Below are positions 5,593-6,630 of a DNA stretch of 6,630 nt, piece after piece. Source of the DNA: Chloroflexota bacterium (GTDB taxonomy: Bacteria > Chloroflexota > Dormibacteria > Aeolococcales > Aeolococcaceae); NCBI GenBank assembly GCA_003491925.1, contig DNAU01000221.1, positions 3,378 through 10,007 on the forward strand. The letters are read 5' to 3'. The position numbers were made by a program, and so were the translations under genes. The first letter of the stretch is position 1. Each line of letters opens with the position of its first letter. A model generated the notes under the pieces. The model was not told the DNA's origin and did no database searches. It was given only the letters and a program-made list of their open reading frames with translations.

Positions 5593-6502
5593 GGTCGTGC
5601 GTCTCCAGGGGTGATCAACTGGAGGCTTCGACGGGTGAGGGGGCGGAGCAGAGGGGGCGGCGGCGTAGAAGCTGGCAGGGGGGTGGGCAGCGCCTGGTAA
5701 TGAGAACGCACGGGCGAGAGGCGGGAGCCGTCGGTGCGGGCGAGACGGTCGGGGGGGGGGGAGACCGCGGTCAGATGGATGCCGTGGTGGTAGACGTGGA
5801 GGGTGCCATTGAAGCGCTGATGGAGGTCGACGCGGCAGCGCGCGTAGCTGATCCGCTGGCGGTTGGGCGGGATGTCCATGACCACGGCGCCGAGCCGGAC
5901 GGTGTTGTCGTTGGCGATGAGGCGCTGGTACTTGAAGCAGAAGACGTCGTGGAGAGACCGTCCCCTGGCCCAGGGCACCAGGCCGGTGGCATCGTCGATG
6001 CCTCCGATCAGGGTGAGGTAGGGACCCCGGCACTCCAGCCAGTCGTGACGGCTGCCGTCGACCTGGAGCAGCATGCCCTCCCGGGGGTAGCGGTCCCGCC
6101 GCTGCCGGTGCCCTGCCGGTCGCCGACGGCGCGCCGGGGACACCCGGCGGTGGCGAGGATCCGGTGCACGGTGGGGCGAGAGAGGACGATGCCGTGGTGC
6201 TCGGCGAGCATCTCGGTGAGGTGCTGACGGTTGAAGCCGGCGTCGGTGCTGGTGGCCAGCTGCACGACCCGGGCCGCCAGGGCCGGATCGAGAGCGTGGG
6301 CCGGTCGGCGGCCACGGTTGCCGTGGGCCAAGGCCGCCGCTCCCCGCTCCCGGTACGCGGCGCGCAATCGGCGCACCTGGCGGACGGAGATGCCAAGGAG
6401 CTCGGCTGCCGCCGCTGAGATCACGATCCCCGCCTCCAAGTCGTCGAGGACCAGAAGGCGCTGCTGCTCGGTGTGGCTTAAGGTGACCGAATCCTCCTTC
6501 AT
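5578..6502 (-). pseudogene. Broken ISNCY-type transposase (HTH plus truncated rve domain)
   Basis: The N-terminus begins MKEDSVTLSHTEQQRLLVLD at 6502 and carries a helix-turn-helix (ISAAAAELLGISVRQVRRL), then the family segments ALAHGNRGRRPAHAL and GFNRQHLTEML. The frame breaks near 6143-6145, where one extra C on the + strand would restore it. The second frame gives MLLQVDGSRHDWLE (first catalytic Asp at 6057-6059), GGIDDATG, then jumps straight to VFCFKYQR and ANDNTVRLG. In intact relatives a long core with the second Asp and the Glu of the DDE triad lies between, so a deletion is placed near 5960-5985. A third frame, after the 11-G run at 5751-5761, encodes KPPVDHPWRR and the stop at 5578-5580. 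The protein cannot be active. The start codon sits inside a hairpin loop. Confidence 0.85.
5751..5761. repeat. 11-base G run at a frame change
   Basis: Eleven consecutive G on the + strand (C on the coding strand) coincide with the change from the middle frame of the transposase to the frame that encodes its C-terminal KPPVDHPWRR. Such runs slip easily during replication and also cause sequencing errors. Confidence 0.7.
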
Positions 6503-6509
6503 GGGAGGA
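6492..6509 (-). promoter_or_regulatory. Hairpin enclosing the transposase start codon
   Basis: TCCTCC (6492-6497) and GGAGGA (6504-6509) form a perfect 6-bp stem around a 6-base loop that contains CAT, the transposase ATG on the minus strand. In the mRNA the only AGGAGG-like sequence lies just after the ATG and pairs with the bases just before it. This could limit translation, as in other insertion sequences that hide their start from outside transcripts. That role is inferred. Confidence 0.4.
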
Positions 6510-6556
6510 CAAAGTCACAGAACTCTTAGAACGGACGTTTCCTCAGAACGCCCACA
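6507..6556. repeat. Right IS end with two end-motif copies
   Basis: On the minus strand the end reads TGTGGGCGTTCTGAGGAAAC from 6556 inward. GTTC motifs lie at 6549 and, 26 bases further in, at 6523. The inner copy (GTTCTGTGACTTTGTCC) matches the left outer copy closely, while the outer copy is more diverged. Confidence 0.6.
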
Positions 6557-6630
6557 GGCGGATGACCGGCTCTTGCAGTCCGACAAGGCGACGACTACCA
6601 TCGAGGTTCTCCGGGCAGGGGCGCCGGGCG
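6557..6630 (+). pseudogene. Continuation of the interrupted gene after the IS (partial)
   Basis: It begins with the second copy of the 16-bp target duplication (6557-6572). Joined to 5481-5543 with one target copy, the frame reads ADDRLLQSDKATTTIEVLRA and stays open to the window edge. No start of its own is needed in this reading. An alternative ATG at 6561 opens another frame (MTGSCSPTRRR) that looks less like a protein. Family unknown. Confidence 0.3.

Larger units (their letters stand above)
5544..6556 (-). mobile_element. Decayed ISNCY (IS1202-like) insertion sequence
   Basis: 1013 bp from TGT (5544) to ACA (6556), bounded by a 16-bp direct target duplication. The outer 24 bases of the two ends match at 15 positions when one is inverted. 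Each end also holds a second, inner copy of the GTTC-type end motif about 25-26 bp further in. The best inverted match is the left outer copy (5549-5567) against the right inner copy (6507-6525), 17 of 19 bases. The single transposase gene reads leftwards and is disrupted. The element is much shorter than intact relatives because of an internal deletion. It lies outside the tRNA-flanked island and arrived independently. Confidence 0.8.

Noticed and set aside
5700..6227. A 175-codon + strand frame across the IS
   Set aside because: It is the shadow of the minus-strand transposase, whose family motifs are clear.

Overview
The window is GC-rich with strong G/C bias at third codon positions, and its protein families and style point to an actinomycete-type bacterium (Actinomycetota). 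That assignment is inference, since no marker gene is present.

Positions 12-89 and 5028-5105 carry a 78-bp direct repeat with two mismatches, 5016 bp apart. Each copy is the 3' portion of a class II tRNA-Ser(UGA) gene: anticodon loop, long variable arm, T arm, 3' acceptor strand and CCA. Neither can form a tRNA, because the anticodon stem does not pair and, in the right copy where the sequence is visible, the 5' acceptor strand and D arm are absent. They look like attachment-site scars of tyrosine-integrase elements that use the 3' end of tRNA-Ser. The 5-kb segment between them has no integrase of its own and looks like a small accreted or trans-mobilised island.

The island's cargo is one compact operon on the + strand: a TerY-like von Willebrand A protein (774-1451), a PP2C-type phosphatase (1474-2505) and a membrane-anchored Ser/Thr kinase-like protein (2578-4671). 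This vWA + PP2C + kinase set matches the 'TerY-P' triad known from comparative genomics of Ter-type stress systems. The kinase is unusual: its cytoplasmic kinase domain is followed by a Pro-rich linker, one transmembrane helix and seven SCPT-x-x-FC repeats whose first and last pieces complement each other, as in a closed seven-bladed beta-propeller. The predicted scheme is an outside sensor controlling an inside kinase, opposed by the phosphatase, with the vWA protein as metal-dependent partner or scaffold. A 26-codon ORF links the phosphatase stop to the kinase start by overlaps at both ends. Upstream (90-773) is a hairpin-rich stretch with no convincing gene. Downstream (4672-5027) has a weak small ORF, an 18-bp perfect palindrome and 10-bp-phased CAC repeats leading into the right att copy.

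Right of the island, 5106-5480 holds a hydrophobic open frame but no confident gene. A decayed insertion sequence of the ISNCY (IS1202-like) type follows at 5544-6556. It has TGT...ACA ends, doubled end repeats and a 16-bp target duplication. Its minus-strand transposase is broken by a frameshift, a large internal deletion that removed most of the catalytic core, and a shift at an 11-base G run. Joining the flanks with one target copy restores an open frame, so the IS probably interrupted an unidentified gene.
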